This document shows, one piece after another, positions 18,049 through 26,024 of a DNA stretch of 64,000 nt; positions within the stretch are counted from its first letter, which is position 1, and each line of letters begins with the position of its first letter. The translations under genes were made by a program, and so were the position numbers. The stretch lies in NCBI RefSeq assembly GCF_036226405.1, contig NZ_CP108464.1:8060001-8124000 (forward strand), given 5' to 3'. The notes under the pieces were generated by a model. That model searched no databases. It was given only the letters and a program-made list of their open reading frames with translations, and had not been told where the DNA came from. This DNA is from Streptomyces sp. NBC_01260 (GTDB taxonomy: Bacteria; Actinomycetota; Actinomycetes; Streptomycetales; Streptomycetaceae).

Positions 18049-20124
18049 TCAGGAGCCGCCGTCGGGGGCCGGGATCTCCTGTTCGGTCCACAGGGCCTTG
18101 CCGTCGGGGCCGTACCGGGTGCCCCAGTGCGTGGCGAGCTGCGACACGATGAACAGGCCGCGGCCGCCCTCGTCCACGGTCCGCGCGTGGCGCAGGTTGG
18201 GCGCCACCGGACTGGTGTCGTGGACCTCGCAGGTCAGGGTGCGGTCCAGCAGGAGACGCAGATGCAGCGGCGGGGTCCCGTAGCGGACCGCGTTGGTGAT
18301 CAGCTCGCTCACGATCAGTTCGGTCGCCTCGATCGTCTCCTCGTCGAGGTTCCACCCTTCGAGCCGGTCCCGGACGAGCGTACGGGCGATGGCCGGCGTG
18401 GTCCGGTCGTGAGCCAGTTCCCAGGTCGCGACCCGGTCGGGCGGGACCACGCCGGTCCGGGCGAGAAGCAGCGCGGCACCGTCGGGATGGGCGTCGGCGG
18501 GCAGGCCGTAGATGATGGCGTCGCACAGCTGCCGCAGGCGGCGGTCCGGATAGGCGAGCGCGTCCTGCACCCTGGCCACGGCCCGGGTGTCCGGCAGCAG
18601 CGAACCGGTGAGGAACGCCAGCACACTGCCCTCGTCGAGCTCGATCGTCGCCGTGGCGAAGGGGGCGCTGTCCTCGGAGAAGAGCGGTGGACCCTCCGGT
18701 ACGTCGAGGACGATCGGGCTGCCGTCGGGCGCCACGACGACCGGCGCCGGATGTCCCGCCCGCGCCACGGTGCAGGTCCGGGCGAACGGGTCGTAGACCG
18801 CGTACATGCAGGTCGCAGTCAGGGACTGATTGTGCAGCGAGTCGCCGGGCGGCAGCGACCTGCGCTCCTCGGCCAGCCGGTCCGCCGTGTCGTTGAGCCG
18901 GGCCAGCACCTCGTCGGGTTCCAGGTCGAGGCCGGACAGCGCGTGGATGACCGTGCGCAACTGCCCCATGGTGATGGCCGTCTGCAGCCCGTGCCCCTCG
19001 ACATTGCCGATGATCAGCGCGGTACGCGCACCGGACAGCCCGATGGTGTCGAACCAGCAGCCGCTGTTGCGCCCCGGAAGCAGCGCGTGCGCGGTCTCGA
19101 CGGCGACCCGGGCACCGTTGTGCTGGGGGAGCAGCCGGCGCTGGACGGTCGACGCGATCACGTGGTCGCGCTCGTAGCGCCGCGCGTTCTCGATGCTCAG
19201 CGCGGCATGGGCGGCCGCCGTCAGAGCGAGGGCGAGGTCGGCCTCGTCGTACGGCTCGACGCCACGGAACCGGTAGAGACTCACCAGGCCGAGCACGGCG
19301 CCGTGAAGTTTCAGCGGGACCACGATCAGGGAGTGGGCCCCGGACACCTCGATCATCTGCGCGCTGTCCGGATCCGCGGCCAGCCACGGGGTGTCCGGGC
19401 CGAGCGTGGACAGCCGGGGGCGCAGATCCGTGACGGCGAGCGCGAACGGCGTACGGCCGGGCAGCCGCCGCATGTCTCCGGCCATGCTGTCGCCGCCGGA
19501 CCCCCGCTGTGCCGCGCGGCGCAGCGGGACATCGCGCCCCAGCGGACTGAGCGGAGGGGGTGAACCCCGCAGGATCTCGTCCACCACCTCGACCACGGCG
19601 AAGTCGGCGAACCGCGGCACCAGCGCCGTCACCAGGCCCTCGCAGGTCGCCGCCACATCGAGGGAGTGGCCCACTTCTCTGCGTACGGCCGTCAGGCACT
19701 CCGCCCGGGAACGCGCCTTCTCCCGCTCGTTGATGTCGACGACCGCCGCGAGCAGCCCGAGCGGCCGCCCCCGCGGGTCGTCCAGGCGGTGGAGGGTGAC
19801 CATCAGGCTGCGGCTGGGGCCGGGCGCCCGCATCAGCCGCCCGCGGAAGACCCGGTTGAGCACGGGCAAGCCGCTCTCCAGCACCTGGTGCAGCAGCCGT
19901 TGCGCTTCTTCCGGATCATCGAGCCGGTAGGCCTCGGTGAAGTGCAGTCCCACCAGCTGGTCGGCGCCGACCGCGTCGGACAGGGCGTGGACGCGCTCCA
20001 CCCGCAGTTCCGTGTCCAGGACGTGCAGTCCCACCGCGGGCTGGCTGAACAGGGCGTCCAGGAGTGCCACCGCCATGACATCGCCCGTGGGCGTCCCAGG
20101 GACCGGTCCACCGGCGTCCGACAC
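18049..20124 (-). CDS. PAS-GAF-SpoIIE-HATPase regulator with degenerate phosphatase motifs
   Basis: 691 residues. Visible order: PAS-like (about 20-135, ending LAAVVDINEREKA), GAF (about 150-305, with SLIVVPLKLHGAVLGLVSLYR and a helix ALTAAAHAALSIENARRYERD), SpoIIE-like (about 330-545) and a C-terminal HATPase_c anti-sigma-kinase type domain (ELIVSELITNAVRYG, DEGGRGLFIVSQLA). The HATPase motifs look intact. In the phosphatase domain the usual GGDWxD reads SGCWFD, GDVxGHG reads GNVEGHG, and TDG reads TGS, so metal-binding aspartates are missing. It may be a pseudophosphatase keeping a switching or kinase role. The sequence otherwise stays in frame with no sign of decay. Confidence 0.88.
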   Translation of the reverse strand: MSDAGGPVPGTPTGDVMAVALLDALFSQPAVGLHVLDTELRVERVHALSDAVGADQLVGLHFTEAYRLDDPEEAQRLLHQVLESGLPVLNRVFRGRLMRAPGPSRSLMVTLHRLDDPRGRPLGLLAAVVDINEREKARSRAECLTAVRREVGHSLDVAATCEGLVTALVPRFADFAVVEVVDEILRGSPPPLSPLGRDVPLRRAAQRGSGGDSMAGDMRRLPGRTPFALAVTDLRPRLSTLGPDTPWLAADPDSAQMIEVSGAHSLIVVPLKLHGAVLGLVSLYRFRGVEPYDEADLALALTAAAHAALSIENARRYERDHVIASTVQRRLLPQHNGARVAVETAHALLPGRNSGCWFDTIGLSGARTALIIGNVEGHGLQTAITMGQLRTVIHALSGLDLEPDEVLARLNDTADRLAEERRSLPPGDSLHNQSLTATCMYAVYDPFARTCTVARAGHPAPVVVAPDGSPIVLDVPEGPPLFSEDSAPFATATIELDEGSVLAFLTGSLLPDTRAVARVQDALAYPDRRLRQLCDAIIYGLPADAHPDGAALLLARTGVVPPDRVATWELAHDRTTPAIARTLVRDRLEGWNLDEETIEATELIVSELITNAVRYGTPPLHLRLLLDRTLTCEVHDTSPVAPNLRHARTVDEGGRGLFIVSQLATHWGTRYGPDGKALWTEQEIPAPDGGS

Positions 20125-20440
20125 GTCGCACCCCCTTCAGGCTCCGCCACCCCAGCGAATCGGCAGCTTTCGGGACAGCCTGCGCAGCTCCCGTCCGGCC
20201 CCGCCACCGTGCGGGGCCGAACGGGTGAAGCGGCTGCCGCGCGCACCGCCGCGTTCCGGCTCCGGACGGACGGCAACCTTTCCGGGTCCGGCGGTCACTG
20301 ACGTTACGTAACCCGCCCCCACCCCCGGAAGGCATCCACCGTGGCTCCTGAGCACCCCCCGATCCTCCCGCAGACGCCGCACCACCCGGACCCGCACGCT
20401 GCCCGGCGCGGTGGCGGCGGGCCTGCTGGCCGCCGCCGGG
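20125..20440 (+). pseudogene. Promoter region and truncated 5' end of an exported-protein gene
   Basis: No intact gene lies in these 316 bases. From a CTG at 20348 the plus strand reads STPRSSRRRRTTRTRT and then a hydrophobic LPGAVAAGLLAAAGL, the pattern of an export signal. The frame ends exactly where the integrase stop codon (20441-20443) begins. GGAAGG at 20327-20332 could be the ribosome site; the well-spaced GTG at 20341 is in another frame. GGCAACC at 20271-20277 resembles an ECF-type -35 element. I read it as the 5' remnant of a secreted-protein gene cut by the mobile island; no canonical start in the right frame keeps this tentative. Confidence 0.35.
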
Positions 20441-21172
20441 CTACTCAGAGTCGGGGATCTGGGCAGTCACATCAACTTCGCTCGCCGCGGTCGCGCTCTC
20501 GGTCAGGAAGCGCCCAATCGCCGCCCGGCCTCGATTGCCTGACTTCGGCATGAAGTGCACATAGGCGCGGAGCGTGAACGCCGGGTCGGCACGACCGAGC
20601 CAGGCGGCCAGTTGAGTAATGGTCTCGCCCTCGGTCAGCACAACGCCGGCGAACGTATGCCGCAAGGCGTGGAAGCCGAACTTGCGCGGCATGTCCCACT
20701 TCCCCCGCCACGGGTTCTTCCCCGCCTTCGGATCCAGGTAGGTCACCACGGCCGTCGGGATGAGACCGGCTCCCGCAAGCGCCGCCTTCCAGCACTTGTC
20801 GTTGAACGTGTCCCTGTTGACGGCTCCGCCGTTCACACCGCTCCTGAACTGCGTGGTCACGAGCAGCCGCACGGTTCTCTTCGGGCGGTCCTGCCACGCC
20901 GGACTGGGCCGGTCCGGGGCGACCGAGGGCAGGGTGACCTCAACGGTTGGGAATCGGTTCGCGTACTCCTTGACGGCCTTGACGGCCTTGGCGAGCTCGG
21001 GTGCGCACGGCGCAGCCCGTTCCTTGTTGCCCTTCGGTGGGCCGAACCCGAAGTGGCCGTTGACCTTCACGATCTGCCGGACGACGTTGATGTCTTCCCC
21101 GTCGATATCGTCCGGGGAGAAGCCGAGCGCTTCCCCCTGACGTAGCCCGGCACCAGCGGCGAGGCTCACGAG
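20441..21172 (-). pseudogene. int: Tyrosine integrase, C-terminal catalytic fragment
   Basis: About 244 codons of the catalytic domain: AGLRQGEALGFSPDDID (box I Arg), VRQIVKVNGHFGFGPPKGNKERAAP, then KFGFHALRHTFAGVVLTEGETITQLAAWLGRADPAFTLRAYVHFMP with the H-x-x-R pair and the Tyr. It resembles integrases of Streptomyces integrative elements and phages. The N-terminal DNA-binding domains are missing: upstream of about 21172 the frame has no integrase character and lies antisense to another small gene. In box II the usual LGHAD reads LGRAD, a lost catalytic His/Trp-position residue. It is not expected to be active. Confidence 0.85.
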
Positions 21173-21361
21173 AACGCAATCGAGCTCGACGAAGCCGACG
21201 GCCACCCGCGCCAGTCCGACACCCCCACCCCGCGCACCTGCGACGACGAGAACACGCTCGTGACCGTCGACATGAGCCCCGAAGGCGGCGGCGCCGTCGA
21301 CATGTGCACCAGCTGCTACGACGCCATGCAGCACGAGATCGACGAGGACGTGCAGCGATGA
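21170..21361 (+). pseudogene. Small Cys-containing phage-type protein, 5' end lost
   Basis: An open frame of 63 codons with no start codon at its left end, which lies exactly at the junction with the integrase fragment. It reads ENAIELDEADGHPRQSD, then RTCDDENTLVTVDMSPEGGG, VDMCTSCYDAMQHEIDEDVQR. The Cys and CxxC suggest a small metal-binding fold. A GTG inside (VTVDMSP) could allow a short product. Its stop overlaps the ATG of the next gene (ATGA), as in phage and ICE operons. Truncation by the deletion that fused it tail-to-middle with the integrase is inferred. Confidence 0.55.
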
Positions 21362-21594
21362 CCGACCGCCCCACTGCCGCTGTCGCCCGCTGGAACGCTG
21401 CGCACCCGATCGGTACCCCGGTCGTCGCCTACCCCGGCTTCCGCCCCGAGGTCGACAAGAACGGCATGCGCCTCGTCACCCGCACCCGCAGTGCCGCGTC
21501 CGTGCTCGGCTGGCACACCGCGGTCGTCTGGGTGGAGGGGCACGGCGCGTGCATCGCGCTCTCCCACGTCGACCCGAGCCCGACCACCGCATGA
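21358..21594 (+). CDS. Small phage/ICE-type protein of unknown function (78 aa)
   Basis: It starts at an ATG overlapping the previous stop by four bases and ends in an ATGA overlap with a possible start at 21591. The sequence MTDRPTAAVARWNAAHPIGT, VVAYPGFRPE, LVTRTRSAASVLGWHTAVVWVEGHGACIALSHVDP looks like a compact beta-rich domain. This type recurs in actinobacterial mobile elements as a hypothetical protein. No function can be assigned. The tight spacing says it belongs to the element's small-gene operon. Confidence 0.7.
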   Translation: MTDRPTAAVARWNAAHPIGTPVVAYPGFRPEVDKNGMRLVTRTRSAASVLGWHTAVVWVEGHGACIALSHVDPSPTTA

Positions 21595-21674
21595 CCGTCG
21601 TGTGCCCGACCGGCGGCTATCCGGTCGGGCACCCCGTCAGCATCCCACCCACCCCGCACACCAGGAGACCCCCA

Positions 21675-22634
21675 GTGACCGAGCAGCCCGCCGTCTGGTC
21701 CGACACCGATCCGCTGATGACCGCCATCGCCGCTGCCGTGTACGAGCAGTGCGCCTCGCATCCCGAGCGGAGCCTGACCGTTGATGACCCGCGCAACATC
21801 GCGGCCGTCGCCGCCACGGTGGCCCGGCAGGTCCTCGGCACCACCACCGAGACGGACACCACCCCGGCCGCCGCCGAGCAGAAGCCTGAGGACCACCCCG
21901 GCGCCGAGCTGTTCGCCCAGCTCCGCAGGGCCGGGCTCGACCCGGACACGGCGCACAAGCGGATCTACGCCTACGCCGCGATGGTGCTGCGCCAGGACAA
22001 GGCGATCGCCCCCGAGCCCGCACCCGCCGACCGGGCCGCCGGGCTGCGGGAAGCCGTCGAGGTGGCCGTGCGAGCCGCACGAGCGTGCGGTGACAGCGAG
22101 ACCGGGCAGTACGCCGCATCCATCGCGGCGGGTATCGGTCGAGAGCTCCGCCGCATGGCCGACGAGGCGCAGCAGCCCACCCCCACCGAGGCCGCGGCGC
22201 ACCCGGCCGAGCACACCTGGGCCGCCGAGCTGCACGACCCGCTCGCCACCGAGTGGATCCCCAGCAGGCGGTACGTCACCCGCGATCGGGCGGTGGCCGA
22301 CCTGCAGCACGGGAGAGCGATTGGTCCGACGTGGAAGGACGGCACCCCGACCCAGCGCCGACTTGTTCGCGCGACGACCACGTACACCGTCGAGCCCACC
22401 CCCGCCTCGACCGAGGACGCGCCCGTGGCGGCCTACCGCGAGCCCCACAACCCCCGCGTGCTGCTCTGCCGGGAACACGGCGAGCAGTGGCGCGGCCTCG
22501 TCCCCGTCACGTCCGACGACCTGCCCGACGGAGGGACCTGCACATTCGGGCAGCTGTCCAGCCTGACGTGCGGCCGAGACGTCCTGATCACCCCCGCCTC
22601 GACCGAGGAGCCGGCCGGGGGCATGTCGTGCTGA
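21675..22634 (+). CDS. Hypothetical protein of the mobile island (319 aa)
   Basis: Start GTG 21675 chosen for AGGAGA six bases upstream; an earlier in-frame ATG at 21591 overlaps the previous stop and would add 28 residues. An N-terminal helical part (TDPLMTAIAAAVYEQCASHPERSLTVDDPRNIAAVAATVARQVL) and a middle helical part (GLREAVEVAVRAARACGDSETGQYAASIAAGIGRELRRMADEA) are followed by a region with a Cys/His pattern, LLCREHGEQWRG...CTFGQLSSLTCGRD. It resembles modular hypothetical proteins of Streptomyces phages. Function is unknown. Confidence 0.65.
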   Translation: MTEQPAVWSDTDPLMTAIAAAVYEQCASHPERSLTVDDPRNIAAVAATVARQVLGTTTETDTTPAAAEQKPEDHPGAELFAQLRRAGLDPDTAHKRIYAYAAMVLRQDKAIAPEPAPADRAAGLREAVEVAVRAARACGDSETGQYAASIAAGIGRELRRMADEAQQPTPTEAAAHPAEHTWAAELHDPLATEWIPSRRYVTRDRAVADLQHGRAIGPTWKDGTPTQRRLVRATTTYTVEPTPASTEDAPVAAYREPHNPRVLLCREHGEQWRGLVPVTSDDLPDGGTCTFGQLSSLTCGRDVLITPASTEEPAGGMSC

Positions 22635-22852
22635 GCGCGATCCTTCACCGCCTCCGGAACCACCACCGGTCCGACCGGGCCCGCCGACGCAGGCCGGTCT
22701 GCCGGTGCGGCCGAGCCCACCCCGGACCACGGGACGAGACGCCCGCCGCACCGCCGCCCTCCGCGCCCTCGCCCAACGCCCAACCACCCGACCGCCCCGA
22801 TTCCCCGGCGAAACCCCGCCCGGCGGCGACCTCCCCGACGACCCGGACCTAG
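22628..22852 (+). CDS. Small basic/Pro-rich ORF (74 aa), doubtful
   Basis: GTG 22628 overlaps the previous stop in the manner of the operon. The first 35 residues (VLSAILHRLRNHHRSDRARRRRPVCRCGRAHPG) look protein-like with a CRCG pair. The rest is Pro/Ala low complexity. A second frame (22705-22914) looks more protein-like from about 22735 on, which suggests one gene broken by a frameshift. Confidence 0.35.
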   Translation: MLSAILHRLRNHHRSDRARRRRPVCRCGRAHPGPRDETPAAPPPSAPSPNAQPPDRPDSPAKPRPAATSPTTRT

Positions 22853-22914
22853 CCGCCGCATCCCTCAACGCCCGCTACGACGGGCTGCCGTTCCCAGGGG
22901 AGCCGACCCGATGA
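22705..22914 (+). CDS. Small ORF overlapping in another frame (69 aa), possible 3' half of a frameshifted gene
   Basis: The frame reads RDARRTAALRALAQRPTTR, PPRFPGETPPGGDLPDDPDLAAASLNARYDGLPFPGEPTR, with a credible acidic C-terminus. Its stop overlaps the next ATG (ATGA at 22911-22914). No good ribosome site lies at its 5' end. The best reading is that it continues the ORF starting at 22628 after a frameshift. Function is unknown. Confidence 0.35.
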   Translation: MRPSPPRTTGRDARRTAALRALAQRPTTRPPRFPGETPPGGDLPDDPDLAAASLNARYDGLPFPGEPTR

Positions 22915-23244
22915 GCGCCGCATCCCCCTCGACGACCTCACCAGCGACGCCCTCGACCAGCTCTACGACGACCGGGACGCCGCACGCGACCGCCTCGACT
23001 TCCACGACCGGTACACGATGCCGGACCTGCGCCGCCGCACCGAGGCCGACGCCGCAGCGATCCGCCGGTGGCGCGCCCGCGCAGAGCAGGCCGAGGCCGC
23101 CAACGAACGCGTGCGGGAACTGCACCGCACGCCAGCCACGGCGACACCTGCGTCTACTGCGCACCCGGCCAACGCACCGGCTACGACACCACCTGGCCCT
23201 GCGACACCATCCGAGCCCTCGACGCGCAGCAGCCCACCACCTGA
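22911..23244 (+). pseudogene. Phage-type small protein gene with two frameshifts
   Basis: ATG 22911 follows a good AGGGGAG site, but within a few codons the meaningful sequence is in the +2 frame: IPLDDLTSDALDQLYDDRDAARDRLDFHDRY, then RRRTEADAAAIRRWRARAEQAEAANERVREL. Around 23135 it moves again to a frame reading ASHGDTCVYCAPGQRTGYDTTWPCDTIRALDAQQP and a stop at 23242. The N-terminal coil and the Cys-containing C-terminus suit a single small mobile-element protein of about 105 residues. Two indels now break it. Confidence 0.55.
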
Positions 23245-23290
23245 CCCACCCGCGGCCGGCCGGGACCCCACCCCGGCCGGCACACCACCC

Positions 23291-23455
23291 GTGCCCGTCC
23301 GCCAGTTGACCGTTCGTCTCGACCCCGACACGTCCCGGCTGCTGCGTTGCTACCCGTGCCAGTCCCCGACCGTTGTCCTCCGCCGCGCCATGCTCATGCT
23401 CACTACCGCCGACGGGCATGTAGACACCGCTGGCTGGTTTGTGCCTCTTGAGTAG
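23291..23455 (+). CDS. Short ribbon-helix-helix-like protein (54 aa), tentative
   Basis: From GTG 23291 the frame reads VPVRQLTVRLDPDTSRLLR, then SPTVVLRRAMLMLTTADG, a strand followed by two helices as in ribbon-helix-helix DNA-binding proteins. It is in frame with upstream low-complexity sequence, so the start is uncertain and no ribosome site is obvious. If real it could be a small repressor of the element. It could also be the tail of a longer broken gene. Confidence 0.4.
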   Translation: MPVRQLTVRLDPDTSRLLRCYPCQSPTVVLRRAMLMLTTADGHVDTAGWFVPLE

Positions 23456-23509
23456 CCGTCAACAACCACAGAGCATCACCCAGACGCCAACTTAAAACGT
23501 GGGGGACAA

Positions 23510-23917
23510 ATGAAGATCGGCCGCAAGATCGCCACAACCGTCGGCGCACTCGCACTCATGGTCGGCGGGGGACTCGTCATGGCGCCCTCCGCGAGCGCCG
23601 CAGTCGCCTACAACGGAGCCTGCGGATCCGGCTACAACGTCATACGAAGCCTCACGATGAGCGCCTTCGGTACCGGATACCTCACCTACAGCTCCGCCAC
23701 CGGCAAGAACTGCGTCGTCATCATGAACGGCACCGGCGGAAGCACCTACATGAACGCGATCATCGTCGCCAGCAGCGGCGGCACTGTGGAAGAGGACTAC
23801 GGGTACTTCAGCTCATACGCCGGCCCGGTCTACTACTACGCACCCGGGCAGTGCGTCGACTGGGGCGGCCTGATCGACCAGTACTACCGAATGGAAAGAA
23901 ACGTCGCGTGTAGCTGA
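23510..23917 (+). CDS. Secreted SapA-like (spore-associated protein A) protein
   Basis: 135 residues, ATG 23510 with GGGGGA upstream. Signal peptide MKIGRKIATTVGALALMVGGGLVMAPSASAA with AxA cleavage. The mature part starts with a Cys-containing segment (YNGACGSGYNVIRS), has TGKNCVVIMN, GQCVDWGG and a terminal VACS, giving four cysteines for two likely disulfides. Streptomyces SapA-type proteins are small secreted proteins found with the spore coat. This is a complete gene within a decayed mobile island, so it may be cargo. Role at the spore surface is inferred from family only. Confidence 0.8.
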   Translation: MKIGRKIATTVGALALMVGGGLVMAPSASAAVAYNGACGSGYNVIRSLTMSAFGTGYLTYSSATGKNCVVIMNGTGGSTYMNAIIVASSGGTVEEDYGYFSSYAGPVYYYAPGQCVDWGGLIDQYYRMERNVACS

Positions 23918-24098
23918 GGCCATGCCAGACGGGTGCACACGCCCGCGACTGCGCCCCCGCACCGGAAACCGGGCGGCGGCGCAGCACTTGCGAGTATCAG
24001 CGGCCTGCCTGACGCGTATGTCCCGTGCCAGCGCGAGTCAGCCAGCATGTCTGCTTGTTCTCGTCATTCAGGTACCAGACGCGTCCGCCGCCTGTGAT

Positions 24099-24290
24099 CC
24101 GGGCTTCCTCGTCCAGTTGTGGCCACGTGTCCGTGTGCGGCTTGAGGCCACCGAGTTGGCGGCTGAGGCTCATCCACCCGTCCACGGCCGCGTCAGTGCC
24201 CTCCAGGGGGCGCCGGGCCGTATCTCGGAAGGATTCCGCGGCCGGGAGCTCACCGGGACCCAGACGGTGCGCGTACAACTGCCGCAGCCG
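24099..24290. repeat. Diverged direct repeat, copy 1
   Basis: About 190 bases matching 27391-27583 in the same orientation. Long identical blocks include CCACGTGTCCGTGTGCGGCTT and TTCCGCGGCCGGGA, and overall identity by eye is around four fifths. Both copies encode the same degraded peptide on the minus strand. They suggest two related elements inserted side by side, or a duplication within one. Confidence 0.7.
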
Positions 24291-24394
24291 AGTCCACCGC
24301 AGCACCACCCGGATCCAGGTGCGCCTTCAAGTCCTGCTCCTCCCAGCCGGCGGCGAGAGCAGCAGCGACGAGGGCGAGCAGCCGTGACAACGGC

Positions 24395-24432
24395 TGCACC
24401 ACCGTTCGGCTTCACAGCCTGGCGGGGGTGCA
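24395..24432. terminator. Hairpin after the 424-aa gene
   Basis: An imperfect stem from TGCACC (24395-24400) to the matching GGTGCA (24427-24432), with GTTCGGCTTCAC in the middle. It lies 20 bases beyond the minus-strand stop at 24453. It is an inverted near-copy of the hairpin at 26320-26355. Confidence 0.55.
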
Positions 24433-24452
24433 GATGTGTGGGCGTCACGCGT

Positions 24453-25727
24453 TCAGGGAATCTCTTCGAGCAGCCGGATGAGGGCGTGCAACTGCGGCGT
24501 GAGTTCGTCCTCATCCAGCCCGTCGGGCATCGGCGGCCGCTCCACGGGCTCGCTGTACGGGCGGGGGACGTAGAAGGCCCGCCAGGCGATGGCCACCGCG
24601 CGGAGGTCGCCGCCGGCCAGGTCCGCGCGCAGGGGCAGCAGCTCCTCCAGCCACGGACCCGGGTCGGCGTACAGGTAGGAGAGCTCACCGTCTGCCTCGT
24701 CGCGGTGGAGCTCCAGCACGAGATCGTCGTCAACGATCGTGCTCGCGACGCGGAGCAGGCTTTCGTAGGGGGCTATCTGTGGGGCCAGCGTGCCCGGGAG
24801 CCGCAGCCACAGAGTGCGCGTTCCTTCCTGACTGAAGCGGAGACCGGCGTCGAAGTACTTGCAGACGATCTCGGCCGCAGACCCGGCGACCGGGTGCTCG
24901 GCCCAGTCGGACCACTGGTCGAGCACGACCGACTCGGACGTGACCTCCGCCCAGGGCAGCGCTGCCCGCAGTTCGAGCATCTGCTGATCATTGAGATGGC
25001 GCTCGATGGTCCGGAACTCGTAGTACCAGTGCCTCCCCCGCCTGGACGGAACGTCTTGCAGCAGCGGCTGCGGCACCTCACGGCGAAGGTCGTTCCCGTA
25101 CCACTGCCATTTCCGCACCGCTCTTGACGCGTGCCTTGCTCTGCCCACGGCACCGTCAATTCCGAGATCGCGTTCAGCCTGCTCGTAATCGTCCTGGTCG
25201 TCGCTGTAGGCACCGTCCAGGTACCAGCCGAGGAACGCTGTACGCCGTGCGGCCTGCTGTGTGTCGCCTGCCCGCCCGATCTGAGCGTGGATCGCCCTCA
25301 CGAGTCCGGGACGGTCCGCATGCTCGGTCCGCATCCGTGCCAGCTGCACACGAAATAGCTGGACGAGGGCGCCGATATCCCGGTCGATCTCGGGCCGGGC
25401 CCGGTAACTGTCCGCGGGGCTGGCCAGGCGTGCCAGCACCGCGGCCATCAGCCTGGTCAGCACCCGGGTACAGGATGCGGACCGCAGCGGAATCTGATGC
25501 AACTCCACCCCGCCGGCCGCGCCGTTGCCGGGCACCGTGTGCTCCAGGAACAGCAGCACACCCGCCGGCTCGTCCAGCCATATCCGGTGCCGGACCTCGG
25601 CAGGTGCCGCGTGCGCCGCGGCCATCCTGTCCAGCTCCCGCGCGCCGGGATTCTCCTCTCGCACACGCCGCGCAAGGGCGTCGGCGTCACCGGCCGCACC
25701 GGTGGCGATGAGCTGCTCCTGGTCCAT
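24453..25727 (-). CDS. Hypothetical cytoplasmic protein (424 aa), passenger of the island
   Basis: ATG 25727 chosen because AGGGGG lies nine bases upstream; an in-frame ATG at 25736 abuts the same run. The N-terminal third is a helical/beta region (DADALARRVREENPGARELDRM, RHRIWLDEPAGVLLFLEHT). The middle is rich in Arg and aromatic residues (RAVRKWQWYGNDLRREVPQ, HWYYEFRTIERHLNDQQMLELRAALPWAEV). The C-terminal third contains LWLRLPGTLAPQIAPYESLL and YLYADPGPWLEELLPLRADL. No signal peptide, membrane segment or recognised catalytic motif is seen. It is divergent from a 90-residue gene with which it forms a small two-gene unit bounded by matching hairpins. I do not recognise the family. Confidence 0.7.
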   Translation of the reverse strand: MDQEQLIATGAAGDADALARRVREENPGARELDRMAAAHAAPAEVRHRIWLDEPAGVLLFLEHTVPGNGAAGGVELHQIPLRSASCTRVLTRLMAAVLARLASPADSYRARPEIDRDIGALVQLFRVQLARMRTEHADRPGLVRAIHAQIGRAGDTQQAARRTAFLGWYLDGAYSDDQDDYEQAERDLGIDGAVGRARHASRAVRKWQWYGNDLRREVPQPLLQDVPSRRGRHWYYEFRTIERHLNDQQMLELRAALPWAEVTSESVVLDQWSDWAEHPVAGSAAEIVCKYFDAGLRFSQEGTRTLWLRLPGTLAPQIAPYESLLRVASTIVDDDLVLELHRDEADGELSYLYADPGPWLEELLPLRADLAGGDLRAVAIAWRAFYVPRPYSEPVERPPMPDGLDEDELTPQLHALIRLLEEIP

Positions 25728-26024
25728 GAATGACATCCCCCTGGCTCGCGAGGTCACCATGGTGCCAACCGGTCCGGAATTTGGCAGCGCAACGGCAGGA
25801 CGGGCCCCAGTGGCGTTCGGGCCGGGGTCCACCGCGGCCGCACTCCACGGGACCTGGACTGGCTGAGCGGCCGCCAGCGAAATACCAGCTTCGGCCCGCA
25901 TTGTCAGTGCCTCATGCCACTGTGAACACAAACCCGGTGACACCCTGTTGCCTCGAAGTCAGAAGTCGATGCCGTCACCGGGTGAACCCAACGAGCTCAG
26001 CACTGACGCAAGGACACCCTTCCC

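Larger units (their letters stand above)
23918..24452 (-). pseudogene. Remnant of a mobile-element gene (first copy of a diverged repeat)
   Basis: No intact gene. On the minus strand, about 24300 to 24090, the frame reads LRQLYAHRLGPGELPAAESFRDTARRPLEGTDAAVDGWMSLSRQLGGLKPHTDTWPQLDEEAR. The frame runs on to about 23997 with doubtful sequence (RVWYLNDENKQTCWL). The protein-like part is repeated, also degraded, at 27391-27583 in the same orientation. The original function is unknown. The 3' edge of this stretch holds the hairpin at 24395-24432. Confidence 0.55.

Noticed and set aside
17153..19699. 848-codon minus-strand frame overlapping the lamin-tail and PAS-GAF genes
   Set aside because: Arg/Ala/Gly-rich frame-shifted reading of the real 691-residue gene; no motif of its own.
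23922..25127. 401-codon plus-strand frame over the repeat and the 424-aa gene
   Set aside because: Antisense to protein-like minus-strand sequence and lacks a ribosome site; treated as shadow.
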